The notes below the pieces were generated by a model. It was not told the origin of the DNA. It made no database searches and worked only from the letters and a program-made list of their open reading frames with translations. A DNA stretch of 42,949 bases from an uncultured Clostridia bacterium. Lineage in GTDB: Bacteria; Bacillota; Clostridia; Oscillospirales; Ruminococcaceae. Position numbers and translations under genes: made by a program. Where the stretch lies: positions 1 through 42,949 of the forward strand of contig CANDVA010000021.1 of the NCBI GenBank assembly GCA_947389015.1, written 5' to 3'. Position 1 is the stretch's first letter. The number at the start of each line of letters is the position of its first letter. This document shows, one piece after another, positions 14,311-22,710 of the stretch.

Positions 14311-14937
14311 ATGCCGAGAGGAAAAAAGAACCCAACAAGCGCGGCTTCAAAAACCGCAAGCAAGACCGCTGCCGAGCCGATCAAGGAAAAGGCTGCCGAA
14401 TCCGAAAAGAAAACCGTGACCGCGGAAAAGAAAAAAGCGACCGCTCCTAAAAAAGCTGCCGCAAAATCTCCCGCTAAAACTCATGCAGCGAAAAAGACTT
14501 CCGCTGACGTTAAAGCGGAGAACGTTTCCGTAAAGGAAACCGAAGCCAAGAAGTCGGCTCCCAAAACGGCGAAAAAAGCCGCTGCCGATACCGCTAAAAA
14601 GCCCGCCGCGAAAGCAAAAACCTCGGCTTCCTCCGCAACTGCAAAAAAAACGGCGGCAAGCAAGGCGGTTAAGAAAACCGCTGTCAAGACCGAGGAGAAA
14701 TCGACCGCTCCCAAGCGTACCGTCAGGAAATCCGCAAAGGGCAGCGACGATGTGGTTTTCCAAAGCGGCGATAAAAATTATACTCTGCCCGAGATCACGC
14801 AGACCTGCAAGGACGCTTATCGCGGCGGTACCCGCAAGCAGATCAAAAGCATCAAGGTTTATGTCAAGGCGGAGGGAGATCAACTGAAAGCGTATTACGT
14901 TGTGAACGACAGCGTCAGCGGGTCGGTTGAACTGTAA
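14311..14937 (+). CDS. Histone-H1-like Lys/Ala-rich protein with C-terminal DUF6465 domain
   Basis: This 208-residue protein is in two parts. Residues 1-140 are a low-complexity basic tail built of Lys, Ala, Thr, Ser and Pro with AKKPAAK-like blocks, as in eukaryotic histone H1 and bacterial Hc1/AlgP-type proteins. Residues about 147-205 form the compact domain DVVFQSGDKNYTLPEITQTCKDAYRGGTRKQIKSIKVYVKAEGDQLKAYYVVN, which I recognise as DUF6465. The start at 14311 is chosen for its CGGAGG site. It has its own promoter and terminator just ahead of the relaxase. Nonspecific DNA binding is inferred from charge; a nucleoid or relaxosome role is possible. Confidence 0.75.
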   Translation: MPRGKKNPTSAASKTASKTAAEPIKEKAAESEKKTVTAEKKKATAPKKAAAKSPAKTHAAKKTSADVKAENVSVKETEAKKSAPKTAKKAAADTAKKPAAKAKTSASSATAKKTAASKAVKKTAVKTEEKSTAPKRTVRKSAKGSDDVVFQSGDKNYTLPEITQTCKDAYRGGTRKQIKSIKVYVKAEGDQLKAYYVVNDSVSGSVEL

Positions 14938-14959
14938 ACAATTAAACGATATAAATGCG

Positions 14960-14991
14960 GCAGAACTGTTTTTCAGCAGTTCTGCTTTTTT
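14960..14991 (+). terminator. Intrinsic terminator after H1-like gene
   Basis: GCAGAACTG and CAGTTCTGC form a 9-bp stem with an 8-nt loop, followed by six T residues. Confidence 0.85.
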
Positions 14992-15007
14992 GTTTTGGAG
15001 GTGAACA

Positions 15008-16969
15008 TTGCCGAAACTAATCGTCACCAGCCGCTACATCAAGCCAAACTCTCACAAACGGTTCGGGAATTATATAAAATATATCGCGACCCGCGACGGT
15101 GTGGAAAAGCCGATTCCGAAGCAAGATAACAACCGCGAGCTTGACCGTGAGATATTTATGAACTACTTGGATTCCCGTCCGAACTCGCACGTATTGTTTT
15201 CGGAAACGGATAAACCGTTGGTGCTGGATAGAGTTGCGAAAGAGACAGCAAACCACGAGGGCGCGATCTGGACGCATATCGTTTCGCTGAAGCGTGATGA
15301 CGCGGAGCGAATGGGATATACCGACCTTGAACACTGGCGCGATCTGGTGCGGCGGCACGTTTCGGATATAGCCGCGGCGCAGAAGATCGCTCCCGAAAAT
15401 ATCCGTTGGTACGCCGCTTTTCATAATAAGGAATCAAATCCGCACGTCCATATCGTGGTATATTCCGAAAACACGCATGAGGGATATCTAACGAAAAGCG
15501 GAATAGAAAAAATACGCGGCGCATTCGCCAATGACATCTACAAGGGCGAGATGCAAAATCTGTATCAGCGGCAAACTCGAGTTCGCGATAAGCTGCGCTC
15601 CGAAGCGGAAAGCGTGATGAAAAATATGCTGTCCGAACTGCAAAATAATGATCAATTTGATCCGCAGCTCGAACAGCTTATTTTGAAATTACAGTTGCAA
15701 TTAAAAAACTCCAAAGGCAAAAAAGTATACGGTTATCTGCAGCCGAATGTCAAGAAAACCGTCGACCAAATCGTTGCAGAGCTTGCCAAGAACCCCGTGC
15801 TGAAGAAGATGTATGACGAGTGGTGCGCTCTCGAGCAGCAGAAGTACGAAACCTACACGAGCGCCGTGCAGAAATTCCCGCCATTGGAGGAAAATAAAGC
15901 GTTCAAACCGATTAAGAACGCCGTAATCCAAGTCGTGTTGGGAATGGATAATCCTGTGCAAAAACTTGATTCGGAAATGTTCGCGGAGGACGATGAGGAA
16001 AACCTCAGCGAAGCTCAATCGTCAAGCGGGTTATATATCAAATGGACAGCGGAATATAAATCCGCTTGCACCGAGTTATATAAAAACAAAAATATCCCGA
16101 GTGCTTTCTTGCTGATGCAGTCCGAAGTCGAAAAAGGAAATATTCTTGCTCTGCACGATATCGGGAAGATGTATCGGAACGGCTTGCTCGTCAAGGAAAA
16201 TATCATAAAATCAGATGGATATTTTACGAAAGCACTAAACGGTTTCCTTGAAATAGAGCTGACTGCAAAACGCTTGAAACCGTATGTGCAGTACCGAATC
16301 GGGAAAATGTACGCGCTCGGTTACGGCACGGAGCAGGACTATACAAAAGCGTTCGGGTGGTTTGAAAAATCCGCGGACGCAGGAAATAAATTCGCGCAGT
16401 ATTCGCTCGGCAGCTTATATTTTTACGGAAACGGCGTGGCGCAGAATTATGAAAAAGCGTTTGAATATTTCAAACTGTCCGCCAATCAGGATAACGCCTA
16501 CGCTTGCTACGAGGTGGCGAAAATGCTTCGTGACGGGATTGGCGTCGATAAGGACGCAGAGCAAGTGGAAATATATTTCCCAAAGGCATATAACGGATTT
16601 TTAAAAATAGCCCAAGACAATCCCGACGATCAAATTTTGTGTCGTCTCGGAGTGATGACGTTCAGCGGAATGGGCTGCGATGCGAATCGAGAACGCGGAA
16701 TAGAACTGATACGACAGTCCGCAGAATTGGGTAACGAATATGCTCAAGCATTTTTGGAAAACAATCGCCATTACAATCTGACGGCGGCGCAGAATGCCGT
16801 GTTCTCCATGCTGTTATCGTTTGGCAGAATGATTTCCGATGATTACAACCGCAGTCTGCACGGACAGAAGCTCCGTACCGAGCATAAGCTGAAAGCCGCG
16901 ATCCGCCGCAAGAAACAGGCACTTGGTATGAAAGAAAATCCGTTGGAAAATCAACAATTAGGGAAGTGA
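15008..16969 (+). CDS. MobP-type relaxase fused to Sel1-like repeats
   Basis: This 653-residue relaxase starts RYIKPNSHKRFGNYIKYIATRDG (candidate catalytic tyrosines at 22 and 25) and has the HUH-type metal motif HNKESNPHVHIVVYS (139-153, His146 and His148). It nicks oriT and leads the strand to the coupling protein. Residues about 390-590 hold several Sel1-like repeats (for example YRIGKMYALGYGTEQDYTKAFGWFEKSADAGN), which are protein-interaction solenoids. The start is a TTG with GGAGGTG just before it. It sits upstream of replication-type genes and the VirD4-like coupling protein at 19.6 kb. The Sel1 part could dock the coupling protein; that is inference. Confidence 0.88.
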   Translation: MPKLIVTSRYIKPNSHKRFGNYIKYIATRDGVEKPIPKQDNNRELDREIFMNYLDSRPNSHVLFSETDKPLVLDRVAKETANHEGAIWTHIVSLKRDDAERMGYTDLEHWRDLVRRHVSDIAAAQKIAPENIRWYAAFHNKESNPHVHIVVYSENTHEGYLTKSGIEKIRGAFANDIYKGEMQNLYQRQTRVRDKLRSEAESVMKNMLSELQNNDQFDPQLEQLILKLQLQLKNSKGKKVYGYLQPNVKKTVDQIVAELAKNPVLKKMYDEWCALEQQKYETYTSAVQKFPPLEENKAFKPIKNAVIQVVLGMDNPVQKLDSEMFAEDDEENLSEAQSSSGLYIKWTAEYKSACTELYKNKNIPSAFLLMQSEVEKGNILALHDIGKMYRNGLLVKENIIKSDGYFTKALNGFLEIELTAKRLKPYVQYRIGKMYALGYGTEQDYTKAFGWFEKSADAGNKFAQYSLGSLYFYGNGVAQNYEKAFEYFKLSANQDNAYACYEVAKMLRDGIGVDKDAEQVEIYFPKAYNGFLKIAQDNPDDQILCRLGVMTFSGMGCDANRERGIELIRQSAELGNEYAQAFLENNRHYNLTAAQNAVFSMLLSFGRMISDDYNRSLHGQKLRTEHKLKAAIRRKKQALGMKENPLENQQLGK

Positions 16970-16973
16970 TATA

Positions 16974-17237
16974 TTGTTAAATAACCGCGAAATTTATTCC
17001 ACAAATCTGCCGCACCGCGCAATTGCGGTGTATATGTATCTGCGTGATCGAGCCGATGAAAAAGGCTCGTGCTTCCCTGCCATTAACACAATTGCTGCGG
17101 ACTTGAAAATGTCCCGAAGCACCGTAAAACGAGCGCTCGGAGATCTCGAAAAAGCGCACTACATTCGGCACGAACGAAGATACCGACAATCGGGCGGCAA
17201 CTCGTCAAACTTGTACTTTTTCGAGCGACCGCCCTAA
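16974..17237 (+). CDS. Winged-HTH protein (HTH_36, replication-initiator-like)
   Basis: This 87-residue protein is one winged helix-turn-helix: LPHRAIAVYMYLRDRADEKGSCFPAINTIAADLKMSRSTVKRALGDLEKAHYIRHERRYRQSGG. Such short proteins, similar to the N-terminus of replication initiators, are standard in clostridial conjugative elements between relaxase and primase genes. The start is TTG at 16974, five bases past the relaxase stop, with GGGAAGTG upstream, so translation is probably coupled. It likely binds element DNA as a regulator or replication helper. Confidence 0.75.
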   Translation: MLNNREIYSTNLPHRAIAVYMYLRDRADEKGSCFPAINTIAADLKMSRSTVKRALGDLEKAHYIRHERRYRQSGGNSSNLYFFERPP

Positions 17238-17367
17238 AGTTTTTGAAAAAACATCCCACTCACAAGGGCGAATTTTGCCCTGTCGGTGGTCTATGGATAG
17301 GTTCACAGTGAGCCTACAATGTTAAGTACCCAATATATAATTTAATTATTCTGAAGAAAGGAGTCCC

Positions 17368-18771
17368 ATGCCCTACATCAATTTTTCCGAGGATGATCTC
17401 TACCGTGCGAATAATGCCGACTTGGTTTCGTATCTCGGCGGCTGCGGCGGTCGCGTCAAGCGCGTCGGCTCGACGTATCAGTACATCTACACGGATAGAT
17501 CGGGTTCGCATGACAGCGTGACCATCCACGGCGGCAAGTGGTATGACCACAAAAATCAGCGCGGCGGTTATGCGGTCAAGTTTTTGCAGGAGTTTCTCGG
17601 TTTTTCTTTTCAGGATGCGGTTGTGGAATTGCTCGGCGGTCATTGCTCCGCGCAGACGGTAAAACCTATTTCACGTGAGCCTCCCGCATCTATTGTGAAA
17701 CCGTTCGAGCTGCCCGAAGCCAACAGTGATATGCGCCGAGTTTTTGCTTATCTTACCAAGCAGCGGTTTATCGATCCGCAAATAATATCGCACTTCGCTC
17801 ACGAACACAAAATCTACGAAGAAAAGAAATATCACAACGTCGTGTTTGTTGGCACTGATGAGAACGGCACACCAAAGCAAGCCTCGCTTCGTTCAACAAT
17901 CAGCTTCGGGAAAACATTTCGGTTGACTGTCGCGGGCTCGGATACAAATTACAGCTTCTCTCATTTCGGCAATGACGGGAAGCTGTTTGTTTTTGAGGCG
18001 CCGATTGATATGCTCTCGTTCATCACGCTCTACCAAAAGGATTGGCAGCAGCACAGTTATATCGCGATGAACGGCGTTTACGAGAGCGCGGTGCTGAAAG
18101 CATTGGAGAACCATTCCGGCTTGCAAACTGTCTATCTCTGCACCGATAACGACACGGGTGGCATCGAAGCTGCGGAACGTCTGCGGGATATTCTTCATGA
18201 ACACGGGTATACAAATATTTATCGTATCGCGCCGCAGCAAAAGGATTGGAACGACAGTCTCAAGCAGCTTCATGGTGCGGAAAATCTACCCGCTGTTCCT
18301 CATGAGCGAAAGGAATTATATTTGCAGAGCGTTTCTGAGCTGAACGAGATAAAGATCAACCCGAACCGCATCGCCGCCGACCTCATAGCTGCATACAACT
18401 CCGCCGACCGAAAAAGGTTAGCGGAGTTTTCTGTTGCGGCGAGCGAGTATTTTTTGAAGATAGCAGGAGGGGAATTTCCGCTTGAACAGATGAAAAACAG
18501 GCTTACAAATGAATATAAAGCCTATCAGGATAAGGGAACGGCAGCGACCAAGCTCGGCAAGCTGCAAAACGCGATGACAGCCGGATTGGAGCAGCTCCGC
18601 AAGCCCTCGCAGACCGCCGCGGAGTTGAAAATAACGGCACATAAGCTATACGATATTGCCGATCACGCTCTGCGGCTGGCGACAGAGGAAGCGCTCGTCC
18701 AACGCTCCGAGCAAAAGGAAGCGTCCGAGGAAACGCTCTCGGACGAGCCGCGAATGTCAATTAGCGGATAG
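17368..18771 (+). CDS. DUF3991/TOPRIM primase-like protein
   Basis: This 467-residue protein has an N-terminal DUF3991-type segment (about 50-90: VTIHGGKWYDHKNQRGGYAVKFLQEFLGFSFQDAVVELLGG) and a TOPRIM fold with the conserved acid in LFVFEAPIDMLSF (Glu210) and the DxD motif in YLCTDNDTGG (Asp260, Asp262). The C-terminal 130 residues are helical. TOPRIM proteins of this kind are thought to prime or process the transferred strand. AAAGGAG precedes the ATG. It ends directly against the convergent XRE gene. The 130-bp gap before it shows no ORF. Confidence 0.82.
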   Translation: MPYINFSEDDLYRANNADLVSYLGGCGGRVKRVGSTYQYIYTDRSGSHDSVTIHGGKWYDHKNQRGGYAVKFLQEFLGFSFQDAVVELLGGHCSAQTVKPISREPPASIVKPFELPEANSDMRRVFAYLTKQRFIDPQIISHFAHEHKIYEEKKYHNVVFVGTDENGTPKQASLRSTISFGKTFRLTVAGSDTNYSFSHFGNDGKLFVFEAPIDMLSFITLYQKDWQQHSYIAMNGVYESAVLKALENHSGLQTVYLCTDNDTGGIEAAERLRDILHEHGYTNIYRIAPQQKDWNDSLKQLHGAENLPAVPHERKELYLQSVSELNEIKINPNRIAADLIAAYNSADRKRLAEFSVAASEYFLKIAGGEFPLEQMKNRLTNEYKAYQDKGTAATKLGKLQNAMTAGLEQLRKPSQTAAELKITAHKLYDIADHALRLATEEALVQRSEQKEASEETLSDEPRMSISG

Positions 18772-19014
18772 CTATTCAAGTTCTTGTTCCAACGAATTGA
18801 ACTCCTCGGTATTAAAAAACTCGCCGATCGTGATATCGAAACCGTCACAAAGCTTCTTGATTGTGGCTATGCCCGGGTTTACACTCTCACCGTTCAAAAT
18901 ACTCTTAATTGTTGACTGCGATACTCCGGCGGCATATGACAGACCGTTCGGTGTAATGCCGCGTTCCTTGCACAATTCCCGAATCCGCTTGACTGTTACC
19001 TCGTATATTCCCAT
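18772..19014 (-). CDS. XRE-family regulator paired with SLOG copy 2
   Basis: This 80-residue protein is almost entirely an XRE HTH (VKRIRELCKERGITPNGLSYAAGVSQSTIKSILNGESVNPGIATIKKLCDGFDITIGEFF) with a short Glu-rich tail. GGGGGAG precedes the ATG. It is divergent from a SLOG gene, repeating the arrangement at 2.7-3.6 kb. The intergenic AGTGA/TCACT palindromes are its probable operators. Its HTH resembles the first XRE partner in layout (same STI/STV recognition helix start) though overall similarity is modest. Confidence 0.83.
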   Translation of the reverse strand: MGIYEVTVKRIRELCKERGITPNGLSYAAGVSQSTIKSILNGESVNPGIATIKKLCDGFDITIGEFFNTEEFNSLEQELE

Positions 19015-19040
19015 AAACTCTCCCCCGCCTTAGTTATATT

Positions 19041-19123
19041 TCACTAAATATAGTTTATAATATTTTGTGAAAAAAGATTAGTGAAATATCACTGAAATAT
19101 GATATAATAGTGATAAATCACTA
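19041..19123. promoter_or_regulatory. SLOG copy 2 promoter with AGTGA/TCACT operators
   Basis: An extended -10, TGA-TATAAT (19100-19108), serves the SLOG gene. Around it lie AGTGA-AATA-TCACT (19080-19093), the perfect TAGTGAT-AA-ATCACTA (19108-19123) that overlaps the -10 end, and a half site TCACTA (19041-19046) on the XRE side. The set suits autoregulation and SLOG repression by the XRE protein. Confidence 0.65.
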
Positions 19124-19140
19124 ATAAAGGAGGAATTTTT

Positions 19141-19614
19141 ATGGTTGATAGGTCAAAGGTAGCGTGTTTTTCGGGGCATCGCAATTTGCCGCAGGACTGC
19201 ACGGAGCTGCAAGCAAATCTTGAAAAAGCAATCGTCGAGTTGATAGAGCGTGGAATTATATTCTTTGGTTCGGGTGGCGCAGTAGGGTTCGACCTGCTCG
19301 CGGCGACTACGGTTCTTAAACTGAAAGAGGACTATCCGCACATTCGGCTGGTAATGGTTCTGCCCTGTCCGCCCGAGCAGCAATCGTCATATTGTAATGA
19401 CGAGCAGAAAAAACGGTACTACGAAATACTCGAACAGGCTGACAAGGTGCGGATTCTGTCGCCGCAGTACACGGACAAATGTATGCACTACCGCAATCGG
19501 CACATGGTCGATTGCAGCGCATATCTTATCTGCTATCTTCGTCAGCACAGCGGCGGTACGTTCTACACGGTCAATTATGCCGAGAGAAAAGGGCTGAATA
19601 TACTTAGGTTATGA
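19141..19614 (+). CDS. SLOG-family protein (DUF1273/YpsA-like), copy 2
   Basis: This 157-residue paralogue of the SLOG protein at 2719-3192 has the same length and motif order: CFSGHRN near the N-terminus, GSGGAVGFDLLAA (about 43-55), LVMVLPCPPEQQ (about 69-80), and MHYRNRHMVD in the C-terminal third. The AAAGGAGG site is strong. It stands 11 nt ahead of the coupling-protein gene, so it is probably cotranscribed with the transfer genes. A nucleotide-sensing role in element control or defence is a reasonable guess; the ligand is unknown. Confidence 0.85.
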   Translation: MVDRSKVACFSGHRNLPQDCTELQANLEKAIVELIERGIIFFGSGGAVGFDLLAATTVLKLKEDYPHIRLVMVLPCPPEQQSSYCNDEQKKRYYEILEQADKVRILSPQYTDKCMHYRNRHMVDCSAYLICYLRQHSGGTFYTVNYAERKGLNILRL

Positions 19615-19624
19615 AAGGAAAACT

Positions 19625-21400
19625 ATGAACTCAACACAAATCATGCTGCTCTGCATTTGCGGAGTATTTGTTCTTGTTATAGCGGTGCTTGCCGCTATTG
19701 GAAACCTCTACTCTCTCAAGGGGATACCCAACAAACCCGTAGGCAACGGACAGCACGGCACGGCGCGATTCGCGACCAACGGAGAGGTTGCCAAAACCTA
19801 CAAGCATATTCCATACACGCCAAGGCTGTGGCGCGACGGCGAACAGCTCCCGACCGTGGACGGTCTGATCGTCGGCTGTGTGGATCGCGCCGGATCAATG
19901 ACCGCGCTTGTCGACGATGCGGATATCCACACGCTGATGATCGGAGCGTCAGGCGTTGGAAAGACCGCAAACTTTCTCTATCCCAACATAGAATACTGCT
20001 GTGCGACGGGAATGTCGTTTGTCACAACCGACAGCAAAGGCGATCTCTACCGCAATACTGCTACCATTGCCGAAAAATATTACGGCTACAAAATTTCCGT
20101 GATCGATCTCCGAAACCCGACCCGCAGCAGCGGTTACAATATGCTCTATCTCGTAAATAAGTACATGGATATGTATAAGGCTGAAAATAAGCTGGAATAC
20201 AAAGCAAAGTCTGAAAAATTCGCAAAAATAACCGCCAAGACGATAATCTCGGCGGACGGAGATGTGTCAAGCATGGGTCAAAATGCGTTTTTCTACGAGG
20301 CGGCAGAGGGCTTGCTGACAGCGGTCATTCTGCTGATCGCGGAATTCTGTCCGCCGGAAAAGCGGCATATAATCAGCGTTTTCAAGCTGATACAAGACCT
20401 GCTCGCTCCGTCCGGAACAAAAGGCGTATCGCGGTTTCAGATGCTGATAGACAAGCTGCCGGGAGAGCATAAGGCAAGGTGGTTTGCTGGCGCGGCGCTC
20501 AACTCGTCTGACCAAGCTATGGCGAGTGTTATGTCAACGGCGCTGTCAAGATTGAATTCGTTTATTGATTCGGAACTTGAACAAATTCTCTGTTTTGATA
20601 CGAGTATAGATGTGGAGGAATTCTGCAATCGGAAATCTGCGATATATCTTGTACTCCCCGAGGAGGACGGTACTAAGCATTTCCTTGTGTCACTTATTTT
20701 GCAGCAGATTTACAGAGAAATGCTTACGATCGCTGACGAAAAAGGCGGGCAGCTTGATAAGCGCGTAATGATCTACGCCGATGAGCTTGGGACGCTCCCA
20801 AAAATTGAGGGCATTGAGATGATGTTCTCGGCATCGCGTTCAAGAAAAATATCCATCGTTGCCATTATCCAGTCCCTCGCGCAGTTCGAGAAAACCTACG
20901 GCAAAGAGGGTGCTGAGATCATCGTGGACAACTGCCAATGCACCTTGTTTGGTGCGTTCGCCCCAAACTCCAAGACCGCCGAAGCGATGTCTCAGAACCT
21001 CGGCAAGCAGACTGTTCTCAGCGGAACGGTGACGCGCTCAAGCGGCAGGGACGGCGCAAACCGTCAGCTTCAGATGATTGAGCGTCCTTTGATGACCGTG
21101 GACGAACTGAAATCCATGCCCAAAGGACATTTTATCGTCATGAAAACAGGCTGCCATCCGATGAAAACACGCTTGAAGCTGTTCTTCAAGTGGGGAATAC
21201 AGTTTGAGGACGCTTACTCCATTGATGAAAAGTCCGAGCGCAAGGTGCGGTATGCCGATAGTCGGGAAGTCGAGGCAGCGGTACTGGAGAAATTTCCGCC
21301 AAAACCTGTGCCTATTGAATTCATGAAAGAATTTGACAGCACGAACGAGGAAATACCTATAGCAAGAAAACATTCACCAAAAACCAAAAGGTCAAGTTAA
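19625..21400 (+). CDS. VirD4/TraG-type conjugative coupling protein
   Basis: This 591-residue type IV coupling protein links the relaxosome to a secretion channel and pumps DNA with ATP. It has an N-terminal membrane helix (about 5-27), the Walker A motif GASGVGKT (107-114), a TTDSKGDLYRN segment, the Walker B strand VMIYADELGTLP (about 376-387) and the SRSRKISIVAIIQSLAQFE motif of the TraG family. It is slightly short because there is only one clear N-terminal helix. No VirB4, VirB6 or other channel genes follow; its stop overlaps that of the convergent kinase gene. It may work with another element's channel. Confidence 0.93.
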   Translation: MNSTQIMLLCICGVFVLVIAVLAAIGNLYSLKGIPNKPVGNGQHGTARFATNGEVAKTYKHIPYTPRLWRDGEQLPTVDGLIVGCVDRAGSMTALVDDADIHTLMIGASGVGKTANFLYPNIEYCCATGMSFVTTDSKGDLYRNTATIAEKYYGYKISVIDLRNPTRSSGYNMLYLVNKYMDMYKAENKLEYKAKSEKFAKITAKTIISADGDVSSMGQNAFFYEAAEGLLTAVILLIAEFCPPEKRHIISVFKLIQDLLAPSGTKGVSRFQMLIDKLPGEHKARWFAGAALNSSDQAMASVMSTALSRLNSFIDSELEQILCFDTSIDVEEFCNRKSAIYLVLPEEDGTKHFLVSLILQQIYREMLTIADEKGGQLDKRVMIYADELGTLPKIEGIEMMFSASRSRKISIVAIIQSLAQFEKTYGKEGAEIIVDNCQCTLFGAFAPNSKTAEAMSQNLGKQTVLSGTVTRSSGRDGANRQLQMIERPLMTVDELKSMPKGHFIVMKTGCHPMKTRLKLFFKWGIQFEDAYSIDEKSERKVRYADSREVEAAVLEKFPPKPVPIEFMKEFDSTNEEIPIARKHSPKTKRSS

Positions 21401-22710
21401 GATTTCACACATTCGGATATAATGCTGTTGAATGTTAAACATAAAGTAAACACATTATTTTTATTATCAATTTTCATATATCCATTATATTTATTGACCA
21501 CACTTTTTATATTCAGAAGTCCGAATCCGTGTTCGGATTTGTCGGATTTGGTCGTAAATGGCAGAATGTTATTGTTTTCGGCTTTATCGGTTGGATTTGA
21601 TATTGTTAAAATAAAATAGCTGTGACTAAAACCGCCATATACCGTGATCTTTTTTTCGCCGTCAAGCGCAAGGCACGCTTCGATAGCGTTATCTACTGCG
21701 TTTCCGAGAATAATGCAAAGATCGGTTTCGTTGATTGAAGTCGGAATTGTTCCGTCAAATTCAATTATAATATTTTCTTCCTTTACACTACTTTGCTTAT
21801 CGGACAAAATCGCGTCCGAGATAAAATTGCCCGTATTAAATGAAAGTTCGCCGGCTGGCAGCATATCCGTTATATTCCCCAGATACTCGGATATCTCGTC
21901 ATATCTTTCCGCTTTCAGCATAGAACGTATGCAGTTGATGTGATTGATATAATCATGCTTGAACCTTCTTATCTCGGCGTAGGTCCTTTCCCGATCTTCA
22001 TAATAGCCTATTTGTGTTTGAATTTGTTTTTCAAGCAGCTTATTTATATCGCTGAAATACTTTTTTGAAGTTACGCTAAATAACAACAAAACCAGTGTTG
22101 CAAATACACACAATGACAGAGATATGGCAAATGCTTTAATGTTTATATCTTTTAAAATTATGTTTTCAGTACTGTAATTTGCCGTATCCATTAACCCGTT
22201 GGCAAGAAACAGATTTACCAGTACCAATATGTAAATGTAATTGGGAAGAATTTTAAAGATATTATTCAAATACCACTTTTCGCACTTGTTTTTTAAAAAT
22301 ACTATTAATAACAAAAAGACCGTTCTCACAGCTAACAATAATATCTCGCTTGTGCAAGTTGCAGTGCTTTGTTTCACCGGTAAAACAAATGATATCCCGG
22401 CAACGCATATGCTGCAAAGAGTATGAACAATAAAAGCTAAACAGACAATTTTAATGTTGATTTTTTTATATAATATCATTGCTGCTGCAATAAATTTAAC
22501 ATAATTTAATCCCAATATTGCGATCTGCACCACAGTATTGGAAATGTAAAAAAATACGTTAAAGCAGACGGTTATAACGATGATCAAAAGCAGTGATATT
22601 ATCAGGCGTGAACGTTTTGTCTCGTATACCTCATTGTCTAACATTGGCATCAAATAGAAGGTTAATAATGCCATTATCAGTTCGGATAAGACAGATATAA
22701 CCAAGATCAT
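21397..22710 (-). CDS. AgrC-like GHKL sensor histidine kinase
   Basis: This 437-residue kinase has about six membrane helices in residues 1-215, then a short coiled coil, the phosphoacceptor box RRFKHDYINHINCIRSM (His252) and the GHKL ATPase with N-box ILGNAVDNAIEAC (Asn337, Asn341) and HGFGLLNIKSVV. This is the class that senses peptides in Agr/Com-type quorum systems. Its ATG overlaps the stop of the response-regulator gene, so both are made together. No full-size AgrB/AgrD pair is visible nearby; the 15-residue peptide at 23641 is the only candidate signal. The peptide link is inference. Confidence 0.9.
   Translation of the reverse strand: MILVISVLSELIMALLTFYLMPMLDNEVYETKRSRLIISLLLIIVITVCFNVFFYISNTVVQIAILGLNYVKFIAAAMILYKKINIKIVCLAFIVHTLCSICVAGISFVLPVKQSTATCTSEILLLAVRTVFLLLIVFLKNKCEKWYLNNIFKILPNYIYILVLVNLFLANGLMDTANYSTENIILKDINIKAFAISLSLCVFATLVLLLFSVTSKKYFSDINKLLEKQIQTQIGYYEDRERTYAEIRRFKHDYINHINCIRSMLKAERYDEISEYLGNITDMLPAGELSFNTGNFISDAILSDKQSSVKEENIIIEFDGTIPTSINETDLCIILGNAVDNAIEACLALDGEKKITVYGGFSHSYFILTISNPTDKAENNNILPFTTKSDKSEHGFGLLNIKSVVNKYNGYMKIDNKNNVFTLCLTFNSIISECVKS

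Noticed and set aside
14347-15027. Long minus-strand ORF rich in Gly, Phe, Leu and Arg opposite the H1-like gene
   Set aside because: It is the antisense shadow of Lys/Ala codon repeats; composition is a by-product and no ribosome site or start supports it.
20061-20628. Minus-strand ORFs in the coupling-protein gene
   Set aside because: Shadow frames of a clearly coding VirD4-type gene.
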